From contig JBKPDF010000017.1 of the NCBI GenBank assembly GCA_046727735.1, positions 1-64,000 of the forward strand: a stretch of 64,000 nt of DNA, given 5' to 3'. Position numbers and translations under genes: made by a program. The notes beneath the pieces were generated by a model. That model did not search any database, was not told the origin of the DNA, and was given only the letters and a program-made list of their open reading frames with translations. Of this stretch, positions 43,724 through 53,041 are shown in pieces. The number at the start of each line of letters is the position of its first letter. Position 1 is the first letter of the stretch. Source of the stretch: AP-16 sp046727735 (GTDB taxonomy: Bacteria; Pseudomonadota; Alphaproteobacteria; Rhizobiales; Xanthobacteraceae).

Positions 43724-44959
43724 TTACTTCACGAAGCGCGCCACGAGCTCCACATGCGGGGTGTAGCGGAACTGATCGACTGGCGTGACCTGATCGAGCC
43801 GATAGCCGCCGTCGACGAGGATTCGCGCGTCGCGCGCGAACGTTGCGGCATTGCACGAGACCGCGATCACGACCGGCACCGAGGAACGGGCGAGCTGCTG
43901 CGCCTGGGCGAGCGCGCCCTGTCGCGGCGGATCGAACACCAGTGCGTCGAATGGTTCGAGCTCCGGCCCGACCAACGGCCGCCGGAACAAGTCGCGCGCT
44001 TCGCTCCGGATCGGCTTTAGGCTCGGCGTCGCTTTGGCGGCACGGCCGAGCGCCGCCACAGCGGCCGCGTCGTGATCTGCCGCCACGATCGCGGCGCGCT
44101 CCGCGAGCCGCAACGCGAACGGCCCGATGCCGCAGAACAGATCGGCGATCGTTCGCGCTTTTCCCGCATGCTCGCAGACAAGACGCGCGAGCGCCGCCTC
44201 GGCCTCGGCGGTGGCTTGCAGAAACCCGCCGGGCGGGAGCGCGACCGTGGCCTTGCCGATGCGCACGGTCGGGACCGCGCGTTGCGCGATGAGCTCGCCG
44301 TGCCGCGTCAGCCGCGCGAGGCGATGCGCGTCTGCTGCACCCGCGAGCTTTGTCATTATGGCGGGCGACAGTGGCCCTGAGCCACGCAGATCCATATCGA
44401 GCCCGGATCGCGTCGCCGTCACCTGGATGTCGAGTGGCTTGCCCGTTTGCTCGACGATTTCCGCGGCATCCCATGCGGCGGCGAGCGCGCCGTCGAGCGC
44501 CGGCGCGAGCACCGGGCAGCGGTCGATATCGACGATCCGGTGACTGCGCGCCGCCGTGAATCCGACTTCGAGGATGTTGCCACGCGAACGGGCGTGAAAC
44601 ACGGCGCGCCGGCGTCCCTCCCCGTGCGCATCGACCAGATCGCTGATCGGGGTTTCCAGGCCCGCCTGCGCCAGCGCCTCCTCGATCAGGCCCCGCTTCC
44701 AGGCGCGATAGCTCGCAAAACTCCAGTGTTGCAGGGCGCAGCCGCCGCAAGTGCCGAAATGCGGGCAGATCGGCGCAGCGCGGTCGGGACTGGCCGTCGC
44801 AACCGCGAGCAGGCGGCGCCGATCGGGACGGCCCGGCACCGGCTCGACCTCGACGGTCTCTCCGGGCAATGCATACGGCACATAGAGGGTGCGATCGCCA
44901 GCCTGCGCAATCGCCTCGCCGCGATGGCCCATTCGCGCGATGGCGAGCCGCTCAGTCAC
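43724..44959 (-). CDS. RlmD-like 23S rRNA (uracil-C5) methyltransferase
   Basis: SAM-dependent RNA methyltransferase of the TrmA/RlmCD family, 411 residues. A TRAM-like N terminus (GDRTLYVPYALPGETVEVE), the iron-sulfur cysteines ICPHFGTCGGCALQH near 70, the SAM motif IADLFCGIGPFALRLA near 265, DPPRQGA near 335 and the catalytic Cys in AVSCNAATFARD near 365. Starts with GTG at 44959, overlapping the end of tlyA by 8 bases, so the two genes form one unit. Confidence 0.9.
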   Translation of the reverse strand: MTERLAIARMGHRGEAIAQAGDRTLYVPYALPGETVEVEPVPGRPDRRRLLAVATASPDRAAPICPHFGTCGGCALQHWSFASYRAWKRGLIEEALAQAGLETPISDLVDAHGEGRRRAVFHARSRGNILEVGFTAARSHRIVDIDRCPVLAPALDGALAAAWDAAEIVEQTGKPLDIQVTATRSGLDMDLRGSGPLSPAIMTKLAGAADAHRLARLTRHGELIAQRAVPTVRIGKATVALPPGGFLQATAEAEAALARLVCEHAGKARTIADLFCGIGPFALRLAERAAIVAADHDAAAVAALGRAAKATPSLKPIRSEARDLFRRPLVGPELEPFDALVFDPPRQGALAQAQQLARSSVPVVIAVSCNAATFARDARILVDGGYRLDQVTPVDQFRYTPHVELVARFVK

Positions 44960-45683
44960 GGCGCGCGGCGAGCAGGAACTCGCGGTTGCCCTCGCGGCCG
45001 AGCAGCGGAGACGCGACGACGCCGTCCACCCGCCAGCCAAGCGATGCGACCAGGGCGGCGATTTTTTCGCAAACGCGCCGCCGGGCCGCGGCGTCGCGTA
45101 CGACACCTTTTTTCACGTGGCGCGGGCCGACCTCGAACTGCGGCTTGATCAGCGCCACGAGCTCGGCCGGGGCGCGCGCGAGCCGCAGCGCGGCCGGAAG
45201 CACGAGCCCAAGCGAGATGAAGCTCACGTCGGCGACGAGAAGATCCGGCGGCTCGGGAAGCCGCACCGCATCGAGCGCACGGATGTCGGTCTGCTCGATC
45301 AGCACCAGTTCCGGACGCGCACGCAGGCCGGCGTCGAGCTGATCGCGCCCGACGTCGACCGCATAGACCAGTCTTGCGCCGCGCGTGAGCAGCACTTGGG
45401 TGAAGCCGCCGGTCGATGTCCCGACGTCGAGGCACACGCGCCCGCGCGGATCGATGTGGAAATGATCGAGCGCCGCCGCAAGCTTCACCCCGCCGCGCGA
45501 TACCCATGGATGCGCGGCGTCCGCATGCAAATCGGCATCGACCGGGATTTCGTCGGATGCTCTGCGCACCAATGCGGCATTGGCAATGACGCGGCCGGCG
45601 GCGATCGCGGCCTGGGCCTTGGCGCGGCTCGAAAACAGCCCGCGTTCCACCAGCAGACGGTCGGCGCGAAGGCGGTCGATCAT
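44952..45683 (-). CDS. tlyA: TlyA-family RNA methyltransferase/hemolysin-like protein
   Basis: 243 residues. An S4 RNA-binding domain (2-60: RLRADRLLVERGLFSSRAKA and the RVIANAAL strand) is followed by an FtsJ-type methyltransferase domain with VSRGGVKLAAALDHF, CLDVGTSTGGFTQVLLTRGA near 85 and LIKPQFEVGPRHV near 185. TlyA methylates rRNA 2'-O-ribose in mycobacteria; the role in Alphaproteobacteria is less certain. The ATG at 45683 has GAGG upstream. In many relatives dxs lies directly upstream; here it is absent. Confidence 0.92.
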   Translation of the reverse strand: MIDRLRADRLLVERGLFSSRAKAQAAIAAGRVIANAALVRRASDEIPVDADLHADAAHPWVSRGGVKLAAALDHFHIDPRGRVCLDVGTSTGGFTQVLLTRGARLVYAVDVGRDQLDAGLRARPELVLIEQTDIRALDAVRLPEPPDLLVADVSFISLGLVLPAALRLARAPAELVALIKPQFEVGPRHVKKGVVRDAAARRRVCEKIAALVASLGWRVDGVVASPLLGREGNREFLLAARRD

Positions 45684-45789
45684 GCGGCCTCGGTAGGAAC
45701 GCGCCCGCCTGCCGGCCAGCACACCATGCAGTCCGGCCTCGCCGCAAGGCGGCGCCGGCGCTTCGGCCTGAAGCGCGGCTCGATCGCCG

Positions 45790-45981
45790 CTACCCGAAGA
45801 ATGCGGTGTAGATCCCGAAGCCGATGGTCGTACTCAGCACGGCTTCGAGCGCGCTGAACTGCAGCACGCCGAACTCGGCGCCCACATAGGGGAACAGCAT
45901 GCGGCCAAGCGGAAACACCACGCTCACGACGAGCGCGACGCACGCGAGGCGCGCCGCCAATCTGAGCAAGCTCTGCTTCAT
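45790..45981 (-). CDS. Small membrane protein
   Basis: 63 residues with two hydrophobic segments (about 9-32 and 41-62). No family recognised. A strong GGAGG-rich site lies before the ATG at 45981. It occupies the place between tlyA and xseB where dxs usually sits in this order. Confidence 0.6.
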   Translation of the reverse strand: MKQSLLRLAARLACVALVVSVVFPLGRMLFPYVGAEFGVLQFSALEAVLSTTIGFGIYTAFFG

Positions 45982-46175
45982 CCACCCCCCTCCTCTCCTC
46001 GGCAGCCCCATGTTCTTGCCCTTCTTTGCGGAGATGCAGTTCGGAATTGTTTATACAAAATCCGCGCGAAGCCAAGTGCATTGCGACCAAAATCCCGGCC
46101 CCGCTGGTCGATTCTTGGTGCCGGAAATCGCGCCAGCAGCGGTGCGAAACGGATCGCCTCCTCGCAGGGCGGTCT

Positions 46176-46421
46176 TCAGCCGACGTCGAACGGCTCGGTG
46201 CCGGTCGGCTTGCCCGAGCTGTCGAGCGTGATCTTCTCGACGCGGGCCTCGGCTTGGCGCAACAGCTCCTCGCAACGGCGCTTGAGCGCTTCGCCGCGCT
46301 CGTAGATCGCCACGGATTCCTCGAGCGCCACGTCGCCGCGCTCGAGCTTCTGCACGATGGATTCGAGCTCGGCCAGGGCTTTTTCGAAGGACAGCTGCGG
46401 CACGTCGGTGTTGTCGGCCAT
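46176..46421 (-). CDS. xseB: Exodeoxyribonuclease VII small subunit
   Basis: 81 residues, full length for XseB. The helical core LSFEKALAELESIVQKLERG then LEESVAIYERGEALKRRCEE (about 10-55) is diagnostic. With XseA it degrades single-stranded DNA; xseA is not in the window. GGAAAGAGGG precedes the ATG. The HDAC-like gene lies about 175 bp further downstream on the opposite side of a small repeat. Confidence 0.95.
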   Translation of the reverse strand: MADNTDVPQLSFEKALAELESIVQKLERGDVALEESVAIYERGEALKRRCEELLRQAEARVEKITLDSSGKPTGTEPFDVG

Positions 46422-46596
46422 CCCTCTTTCCTGCCTGGATGCGAGTTGTATCGTACTTGTGGGTGTTATACGCGGTGCGGTCATCCCGGCCAAGCAATGT
46501 GAATTGAGGATCCGCGCTCGGGCGTCACGCGCGCTTCACCCTCCCCTGGAGGGGGAAGATGCGTCGGCCTCGGCCCGGATGACGCCGCCATGATCT

Positions 46597-47526
46597 TCAC
46601 GCCCGCATCAGCGTGATGACGTGCACGGCGACGGAGCGCGCGAGGCCTTCGAGGTCGTAGCCGCCCTCGAGTACCGAGACCACGCGGCCGCCGGCGCTGG
46701 CGTCGGCGACCTCCATGATCTTGCGGGTTGCCCAGCCGAAATCCGCTTCCGACAGATTGAGATTCGCCAGAGGATCGCGCATGTGCGCATCGAAGCCCGC
46801 GGAGATCACGACGAAGTCCGGGCGGAAATCCAACAGCCGCGGCAGGATGGCGGTCTCGAACGCCTCGCGGAATTTCGCCCCGCCATCGCCAGCCCGCAGC
46901 GGCGCGTTGACGATATTGTCGTGCTCGCCGCGCTCGGAGATCGAACCGGTGCCGGGGTAGAGCGGCATCTCGTGGGTCGAGCAATACATCACCGTCGGGT
47001 CCGCCCAGAACATCGCCTGGGAGCCGTTGCCGTGGTGCACGTCGAAATCGACGATCGCGGCGCGCTCGGCCCCGTGCCGGCGCTGCGCGTAGCGCGCGGC
47101 GATCGCCGCGTTGTTGAACAGGCAGAATCCCATCGGGGTCGCGGGTTCGGCGTGGTGGCCGGGCGGACGGATTCCTACGAAGGCGTTGGCGGCCTTGCCT
47201 GTCATGACATCGTCGACCGCGAGCGTTGCACCGCCGACTGCGCGCGTCGCCGCCTCGAAGCTGCCGGCGGACATCGAGGTGTCGGCATCGAGCCGCACCA
47301 AGCCGCCGGCGGGCACCGCGTCGCGGATCTGCTCGACATAATCCGGCGGATGGCACAGCGCGATCGTTTCGAGCGCCGCACGCGGCGCCTGCTCGCGCGC
47401 CAGCGTTGCGAAGCGCTCGTGCTCGAGCACGCGCTCGATCGCGCGCAGCCGGTCCGGCCGCTCCGGATGGCCGAGCGGCGTCAGATGCTCGAGGCAGGCG
47501 CTGTGGGTCACCAGCAACGTGGACAT
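46597..47526 (-). CDS. Histone deacetylase-family amidohydrolase
   Basis: Zinc-dependent deacetylase-like enzyme, 309 residues. Motifs GIRPPGHHAEPATPMGFCLF near 125, IVDFDVHHGNGSQAMF near 170, MPLYPGTGS near 200 and ISAGFDAH near 252 carry the catalytic His pair and zinc ligands. Bacterial members act on acetylpolyamines or small acetyl amides. The ATG at 47526 overlaps no gene; a GTG at 47550 would overlap the upstream SDR stop by 20 bases. Likely in one unit with the SDR and acyl-CoA dehydrogenase genes. Confidence 0.9.
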   Translation of the reverse strand: MSTLLVTHSACLEHLTPLGHPERPDRLRAIERVLEHERFATLAREQAPRAALETIALCHPPDYVEQIRDAVPAGGLVRLDADTSMSAGSFEAATRAVGGATLAVDDVMTGKAANAFVGIRPPGHHAEPATPMGFCLFNNAAIAARYAQRRHGAERAAIVDFDVHHGNGSQAMFWADPTVMYCSTHEMPLYPGTGSISERGEHDNIVNAPLRAGDGGAKFREAFETAILPRLLDFRPDFVVISAGFDAHMRDPLANLNLSEADFGWATRKIMEVADASAGGRVVSVLEGGYDLEGLARSVAVHVITLMRA

Positions 47527-47530
47527 TCGC

Positions 47531-48400
47531 TCACGTCCGGGCGCCGACACGGACTCCCGGCGGCGGCTTGCTGTCGTCGGGCACGAAGAAATCCGGCGCC
47601 AGCGGCTCGCTCGGATCGACGCGGTAGCGCTCGAAATCGGTGACGCCCTCGCCGGCCAGAAACGTATCGTCGATCAGGAAATTTCCCGAGAAGCTGCGCG
47701 CCGGCTTAAGAAAAATTCGATGCGCGGCGTCGGCAATGATCTCGGGATTGCGCGAGCGCCGCATCAACGTGTCGCCGCCCAGCAGATTCTTCACCGCCGC
47801 GGTCGCGATCGTGGTGCGCGGCCACAGCGCGTTCACCGCGATTCCCTTGGATCTGAGCTCGCCCGCGAGCCCCAGCACGACCAGGCTCATGCCGTACTTG
47901 GCCATCGAATACGCGGTATGGGGTGCGAACCATTTCTCCTTCAGGTCGAGCGGGGGCGAGAGCACCAGGATGTGCGGATTCGCGGATTTCTCGAGATGCG
48001 GGATCGCATATTTCGACACCATGTAGGTGCCGCGCGCATTGATCTGGTGCATGAGATCGAAACGGCGCATGTCGGTCTCGACCACGCCGGTGAGCTGGAT
48101 GGCGCTCGCATTGTTGACGACGATATCGAGCGCGCCGAAGGCCGCCGCGGTTTTCTCGATCGCGCTCTTCACCGCCTGCTCGTCTCGCACGTCGACCACG
48201 AGCGGCAGGGCGCGGCCGCCCGCCTGCTCGATTTCCTTGGCGGCCGTGTAGATCGTGCCGGACAGCTTCGGGTGCGGCGCCTCGGTCTTGGCCGCGACCG
48301 CGACATTGGCGCCGTCGCGCGCGGCTCTGAGCGCGATCGCGAGCCCGATGCCGCGCGAAGCGCCGGTGATGAACAGCGTCCTGCCCTGCAGCGTCGCCAT
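47531..48400 (-). CDS. SDR-family oxidoreductase (HSDL2-like)
   Basis: NAD(P)-dependent short-chain dehydrogenase, 289 residues. Cofactor motif TLFITGASRGIGLAIALRAA near 9, NNASAIQLTG near 90, and YSMAKYG near 165 with the catalytic Tyr and Lys. The long C-terminal part (RRSRNPEIIADAAHRIFLKP, then GNFLIDDTFLAGEGV) is typical of the HSDL2-like group linked to fatty-acid metabolism. It follows the acyl-CoA dehydrogenase gene by 20 bases, supporting an operon. Confidence 0.9.
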   Translation of the reverse strand: MATLQGRTLFITGASRGIGLAIALRAARDGANVAVAAKTEAPHPKLSGTIYTAAKEIEQAGGRALPLVVDVRDEQAVKSAIEKTAAAFGALDIVVNNASAIQLTGVVETDMRRFDLMHQINARGTYMVSKYAIPHLEKSANPHILVLSPPLDLKEKWFAPHTAYSMAKYGMSLVVLGLAGELRSKGIAVNALWPRTTIATAAVKNLLGGDTLMRRSRNPEIIADAAHRIFLKPARSFSGNFLIDDTFLAGEGVTDFERYRVDPSEPLAPDFFVPDDSKPPPGVRVGART

Positions 48401-48420
48401 CGTGTGCTCCTGCGTCCGGA

Positions 48421-50202
48421 TCAGCCGGCGAGCGCCGCTTGCGCGGCAAGCACTGCGTCGGCACCCCCGGTTACCTCGCGCTCGATGCCGCCGCTCACAA
48501 CCGCCACGTGCTCGGCGAAGAACCGCGCGATCGCGACCCGCCCCGCCACGTCGCTGCCGCTCTCCGTGCGCACCGCCGCCAAGGCTTCCTCGGCAAGCGC
48601 GCAACCGCCGGCGACGACACCGAAGAGCCGCAGATAGGGCGTCGCCCCGGCGAGCGCCGCCGACGGCCGTGCGGCGAGCTGTCCGAGCATCCAATCGGTG
48701 GCGCGCGCGAGGCTTTCCGCAGCTTCGGCCAAAATCTCCGCCGTCGCGCCGAGCCCGGGATCGTTGACCGCGCGCACAGCGGCGACCGTCCCGCGCAGCT
48801 CCTGAAGACAAGTTCGCACTGCGGAGCCGCCGGCGAGCGGCAGTTTGCGGGTGACGAGGTCGATCGCCTGGATGCCGTTCGTGCCCTCGTAGATCGTGGC
48901 GATGCGTGCGTCGCGATAATGCTGGGCGGCGCCGGTCTCCTCGATGTACCCCATGCCGCCGTGGACCTGGATGCCGAGCGAGGCCACCTCGATGCCGATG
49001 TCCGTCGAGAACGCCTTGGCGATCGGGGTCAAGAGCGAGGCACGTTCGTGCGCACGTTCGCGGCCGGCTGCATCCGCCGCGCGGTGCGAGCGGTCGATCG
49101 CGGCGGCGGTCAGGTAACAGATCGCGCGCGCCGCGCGGGTCGAGGCGCGCATCATGAGCAGCATGCGCTGCACGTCCGGGTGCGCGAGGATCGGGCTTGC
49201 ACCGGACCCCGTCGCGTCCGACGCGCGTCCCTGGCGGCGTTCGCGCGCATAGGCCAGCGCCTGCTGCGTCGCCCGCTCGGCCACGGCGACGCCCTCGAGG
49301 CCGACACCCAGCCGAGCGTTGTTCATCATGGTGAACATGCAGGCCAGTCCGCGGTTCTCCTCGCCGACCAGATAGCCGACCGCGCCGCCATGATCGCCAT
49401 AGACCATCGTGCAGGTCGGCGAGCCGTGGATGCCGAGCTTGTGCTCGACCGAATGACAGCGCACGTCGTTGCGCGCCCCGAGCTTGCCGTCGTCCTCGAC
49501 CAGATATTTGGGAACCAGGAACAGCGAGATCCCTCGGGTGCCGGGCGGCGCATCGGGCAGCCGCGCCAGCACGAAATGCACGATGTTGTCGGTGAGATCG
49601 TGTTCGCCGTAGGTGATGAAAATCTTCTGGCCGGTGATCCGGTAGCTGCCGTCGTCGCGCCGTTCGGCCCGCGTGCGCAGCGCGGACAGATCCGAGCCGG
49701 CCTGCGGCTCGGTCAGCTGCATCGTGCCCATCCATTCGCCGGACACGAGCTTCGGCAAATACGCTTGCTTCAAAGCCTGCGTGCCATGGGCGGCAAGCGC
49801 GTCCGCGGCTCCCATGGTGAGCAGCGGACCGAGCCCGAACGCCATCGAGGCGGAATGCCACATTTCGAGGCAAGCGGCGTTGATCAGGTGCGGCAAGCCC
49901 TGCCCGCCCCAGTCCGGCGACGCCGCAAGCCCGTTCCAGCCGGCCGCCGTCCAGGCCGAATAGGCCTCCTTCCAGCCGGGCGGCATCTTCACCGCGCCGT
50001 TCTGGATCGGCGTGCCATCAGTGTCGCCGATGCGGTTGAGCGGCGCGATCATGTCGGTCGCGAACTTGCCGGCTTCTTCCAGCACGGCATCGACAAGGTC
50101 CTCGGTGAGATCGCCGTAGAGGCCCTCGTCGAGAGCGCGTTTGAGCCCTGCCGCATGCTTGAGCGTGAAGGCGATGTCGCCGACCGGCGCCCGGTAGGTC
50201 AT
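48421..50202 (-). CDS. Acyl-CoA dehydrogenase (DmdC-like)
   Basis: FAD-dependent acyl-CoA dehydrogenase, 593 residues, longer than classical members because of extra N- and C-terminal domains as in 3-methylmercaptopropionyl-CoA dehydrogenases. Motifs: MTYRAPVGDIAFTLKHAAGL at the start, MQLTEPQAGSDLSALRTRAE near 160, KIFITYGEHDLTDNIVH near 190 and IHGGMGYIEETGAAQHYRDA near 430. Substrate uncertain. AGGAA precedes the ATG at 50202. Leads an apparent operon with the SDR and HDAC-like genes. Confidence 0.92.
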   Translation of the reverse strand: MTYRAPVGDIAFTLKHAAGLKRALDEGLYGDLTEDLVDAVLEEAGKFATDMIAPLNRIGDTDGTPIQNGAVKMPPGWKEAYSAWTAAGWNGLAASPDWGGQGLPHLINAACLEMWHSASMAFGLGPLLTMGAADALAAHGTQALKQAYLPKLVSGEWMGTMQLTEPQAGSDLSALRTRAERRDDGSYRITGQKIFITYGEHDLTDNIVHFVLARLPDAPPGTRGISLFLVPKYLVEDDGKLGARNDVRCHSVEHKLGIHGSPTCTMVYGDHGGAVGYLVGEENRGLACMFTMMNNARLGVGLEGVAVAERATQQALAYARERRQGRASDATGSGASPILAHPDVQRMLLMMRASTRAARAICYLTAAAIDRSHRAADAAGRERAHERASLLTPIAKAFSTDIGIEVASLGIQVHGGMGYIEETGAAQHYRDARIATIYEGTNGIQAIDLVTRKLPLAGGSAVRTCLQELRGTVAAVRAVNDPGLGATAEILAEAAESLARATDWMLGQLAARPSAALAGATPYLRLFGVVAGGCALAEEALAAVRTESGSDVAGRVAIARFFAEHVAVVSGGIEREVTGGADAVLAAQAALAG

Positions 50203-50342
50203 GGCTCGCGTTCCTGGTGATCCTCGCCGATGTAGCAGTTCAGCGCCGCCGAGTCTCGGGCAGCCGGCTGCGCTTCGCCGCGATCGCCTTGAACGGCCGG
50301 TCTCTTATGCACTAGGTGAAGCTCCTCGACGGAGGCGTGCCG

Positions 50343-51353
50343 ATGGAAGTCGCTGTCGCGACCCGGGTGATGCGCGCCGGCGGCGCGGCCGCCGCCGCAG
50401 CAGCGCGCTGCCTCGCCGGCGGCGGGCTCGTCGCGTTCCCGACCGAGACCGTCTACGGCCTGGGCGCCAATGCCGCCGACGGTCGAGCCGTGGCGCGGCT
50501 CTTTGCCGCCAAAGGCCGGCCGACGTTCAATCCGCTCATCGCGCATGTCGCAGACCTCGCCCATGCACAGCGGCTGGCCCGGTTCGATCCGACGGCGGAG
50601 CGCCTTGCGCAGACGTTCTGGCCCGGGCCGCTCACGCTGGTGCTGCCGAAACGAAGCGACGGCCGGGTCTCGGAGCTCGCGACCGCGGGTCTCGACACCC
50701 TCGCAGTCCGGGTGCCGGACCATCCCGTGGCACAGGTGGTCCTGGCGGCGTTCGGCGGGCCTGTCGTCGCCCCGTCCGCCAACCGATCCGGCCATGTCTC
50801 GCCGACCCGGCCCGAACACGTGCTCGCGGACCTCGAGGGGCGCATTGATCTCATCATCGACGCAGGCCCGACCCAAGTCGGCATCGAGTCCACGATCGTG
50901 GCCTGCCTCGATGGGACCGCCTACCTGCTGCGGCCCGGCGGGCTGCCGCGCAGCGAGATCGAAGCGATGCTCGGCTTCGGACTTGACCCGGCGCCGCAAG
51001 GCGGCACGAAACCGGCGCCCCGCGCACCCGGAATGCTCGCCTCGCATTACGCACCGAAGAACCCGCTGCGGCTCGAAGCCCGCACGGTCGAAGCGGGCGA
51101 GGCGCTGCTCGCGTTCGGCTCGGACTCCGTTGCGGGTGCCGAGCACGCCGCGGTGGTGCGCAATCTTTCGCCCGCAGGCGATCTCATCGAGGCGGCCGCG
51201 AATCTGTTCTCCCACTTGCGTACGCTCGATGCCGCCGGCGCGAGGATCGCCGTCATGGCGATTCCGCATACGGGCCTCGGCGAAGCCATCAACGATCGCT
51301 TGGCCCGCGCGGCCGCGCCCAGGGTTCGGAGATCAGACGTCAGAGGTCAGTAA
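50343..51353 (+). CDS. Threonylcarbamoyl-AMP synthase (Sua5 type)
   Basis: Makes L-threonylcarbamoyl-AMP for t6A37 tRNA modification. 336 residues: YrdC domain (about 5-200) with FPTETVYGLGANAADGRAV, KGRPTFNPLIAHV and APSANRSGHVSPT; then the Sua5 C-terminal domain with SPGxH-type motif APGMLASHYAPKNPLRL near 228. The ATG at 50343 has GGAGG upstream. The last residues (SDVRGQ) and the stop are encoded by an intergenic palindromic repeat, so the natural C terminus has probably been altered. Confidence 0.92.
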   Translation: MEVAVATRVMRAGGAAAAAAARCLAGGGLVAFPTETVYGLGANAADGRAVARLFAAKGRPTFNPLIAHVADLAHAQRLARFDPTAERLAQTFWPGPLTLVLPKRSDGRVSELATAGLDTLAVRVPDHPVAQVVLAAFGGPVVAPSANRSGHVSPTRPEHVLADLEGRIDLIIDAGPTQVGIESTIVACLDGTAYLLRPGGLPRSEIEAMLGFGLDPAPQGGTKPAPRAPGMLASHYAPKNPLRLEARTVEAGEALLAFGSDSVAGAEHAAVVRNLSPAGDLIEAAANLFSHLRTLDAAGARIAVMAIPHTGLGEAINDRLARAAAPRVRRSDVRGQ

Positions 51354-51448
51354 TCAGGATGTGGCAAGCACCCGCGAGATCTTGATCCGGCGTACCGGCG
51401 ACGCCTACGTTGCCATTCCGACTTCTGACCTCTGACTTCTGAATCCTG
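51332..51448. repeat. Inverted-repeat element overlapping the 3' end of the Sua5 gene
   Basis: GTCAGAGGTCAG (51339-51350) and its complement CTGACCTCTGAC (51425-51436), with further partial pairing outward, flank a 74-base centre. It lies between the Sua5 gene and the next oxidoreductase and supplies the Sua5 stop codon at 51351. Such short inverted-repeat elements are common between genes in Bradyrhizobium-like genomes. Confidence 0.75.
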
Positions 51449-51450
51449 TC

Positions 51451-52860
51451 ATGGTCGCGCCATCGCCCGAGCTTCTCGCCCGCTTCACGGCGATCGTGGG
51501 AAAAAAATATGCGGTCAGGGATCCGGCCGCGCAAGCGGCGTATCTCACCGAAATGCGCGGCCTCTATCACGGGCGCACGCCGCTCGTGCTGCGCCCGGGA
51601 ACGCCGGCCGAAGTCGCGGCGATCCTCGAACTCGCGAACGAGACCGCAACGCCGATCGTGCCGCAAGGCGGCAATACCGGACTCGTCGGCGGGCAAATTC
51701 CGCTCGCCGGCGAGATCGTGCTCTCGCTCACGCGGCTCGACCGCATCCGCGAGGTCGATCCGGTCTCCAGCACCATGACGTGCGAGGCCGGTGTCGTGCT
51801 CGCCGACGCACAGGCCGCCGCGGCGGCCGCCGAGCGGCTGTTCCCGCTTTCGCTGGCCGCCGAAGGCAGCTGCACGATCGGCGGCAATCTCGCCACCAAT
51901 GCCGGCGGCACTGCGGTGCTCGCCTATGGCAACGCCCGCGAGCTCGTGCTCGGCCTCGAAGTCGTGCTCGCCGACGGCCGGATCTGGAACGGCCTTACCA
52001 AGCTCAAGAAGGACAATACCGGCTACGATCTCAAGCAGCTGTTCATCGGCGCCGAAGGCACGCTGGGCATCATCACGGCGGCGGTGCTCAAATTGTTTCC
52101 ACGCCCGCATGCGGTCGAGACGGCGTTCACCGCGGTGCCTTCGCCGCACGCGGCGCTCGCCTTGCTCAACCTCGCCGAGGAGCGCGCCGGCGGCGCGGTG
52201 ACGAGCTTCGAGCTGATGTCGCGCATCGCCGTCGAATTCGCGCTGCGCCACGGGCCGGGAACGCGCGACCCGCTCGCCATGCCGCATCCCTGGTACGTGC
52301 TCGTCGAGCTCTCCTCGGCGGCGCGCGACGGACTGCGCGCGAGCCTCGAGGAAGTGCTGGCGGCGGCCGCAGAGCGCGGGCTCGTCGCCGACGCGGCGGT
52401 CGCGACGAGCATCGAGCAGGCGCAAGCATTCTGGCACTTGCGCAACCTCATCAGCGAAACGCAGCGGCCCGAGGGCGGCTCGATCAAGCACGACGTCTCG
52501 GTTCCGGTCGCCGCGGTGCCGGAGTTCATCGAGGCGGCGAGCGCGGCGGTCGAGGCGCTCATTCCTGGCTGCCGCCCGGTGCCGTTCGGCCATCTCGGCG
52601 ACGGCAACGTGCATTTCAACGTCAGCCAGCCGGTCGGCGCCGACAAAGCGGCTTTTCTCGCGCAATGGGGCGCGGTCAATGCCCGGGTGCACGAAATCGT
52701 TGCGAAATTCCACGGCTCGATCTCGGCCGAGCACGGCATCGGCCGCCTCAAACGCGATCTGCTCCCGCATGTGAAAGATCCGGTCGCGCTCGATCTCATG
52801 CGGACGCTCAAGCGCACGCTCGACCCGAACGGCATCCTCAATCCGGGCAAGCTGCTGTGA
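51451..52860 (+). CDS. FAD-linked 2-hydroxyacid dehydrogenase (D2HGDH/GlcD type)
   Basis: Flavoprotein of the PCMH/VAO type, 469 residues. The FAD-binding domain (35-215) has VLRPGTPAEVAAILELANE, PQGGNTGLVGGQIPLAGEIV and EGSCTIGGNLATNAGGTAVL; the C-terminal domain has HDVSVPVAAVPEFI, the metal-binding GHLGDGNVHFNVS near 385 and AEHGIGRLKRDLL near 430. Pattern closest to D-2-hydroxyglutarate or D-lactate dehydrogenases. Starts at ATG 51451 just after the inverted-repeat element. Confidence 0.9.
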   Translation: MVAPSPELLARFTAIVGKKYAVRDPAAQAAYLTEMRGLYHGRTPLVLRPGTPAEVAAILELANETATPIVPQGGNTGLVGGQIPLAGEIVLSLTRLDRIREVDPVSSTMTCEAGVVLADAQAAAAAAERLFPLSLAAEGSCTIGGNLATNAGGTAVLAYGNARELVLGLEVVLADGRIWNGLTKLKKDNTGYDLKQLFIGAEGTLGIITAAVLKLFPRPHAVETAFTAVPSPHAALALLNLAEERAGGAVTSFELMSRIAVEFALRHGPGTRDPLAMPHPWYVLVELSSAARDGLRASLEEVLAAAAERGLVADAAVATSIEQAQAFWHLRNLISETQRPEGGSIKHDVSVPVAAVPEFIEAASAAVEALIPGCRPVPFGHLGDGNVHFNVSQPVGADKAAFLAQWGAVNARVHEIVAKFHGSISAEHGIGRLKRDLLPHVKDPVALDLMRTLKRTLDPNGILNPGKLL

Positions 52861-52874
52861 CGTCGACAATTGAC

Positions 52875-53035
52875 TCATGTCCCGGGCGCAGCGCAGCACG
52901 AAGCGATGCGCTGCAGAACCGGGACCCATCTTATTGCGGCATGGACCCCGGATCTGCAGCGCACCGCTGGGGCACCCCATCGCGCATGCGCGCGACGGGG
53001 ACCCCGCCCGCGCTGCGCTGCGTCCGGGGAACGCA
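52875..53035. repeat. Bradyrhizobium-type palindromic intergenic repeat
   Basis: Two hairpin halves: TCCCGGGCGCAGCGCA pairs with a TGCGCTGCAGAACCGGGA arm (52875-52922), and CCCCGGATCTGCAGCGCA with the TGCGCTGCGTCCGGGG arm (52945-53033). I recognise this dispersed element from Bradyrhizobiaceae genomes. It fills the space between the FAD oxidase and NUDIX genes. Confidence 0.75.
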
Positions 53036-53041
53036 GATTTG

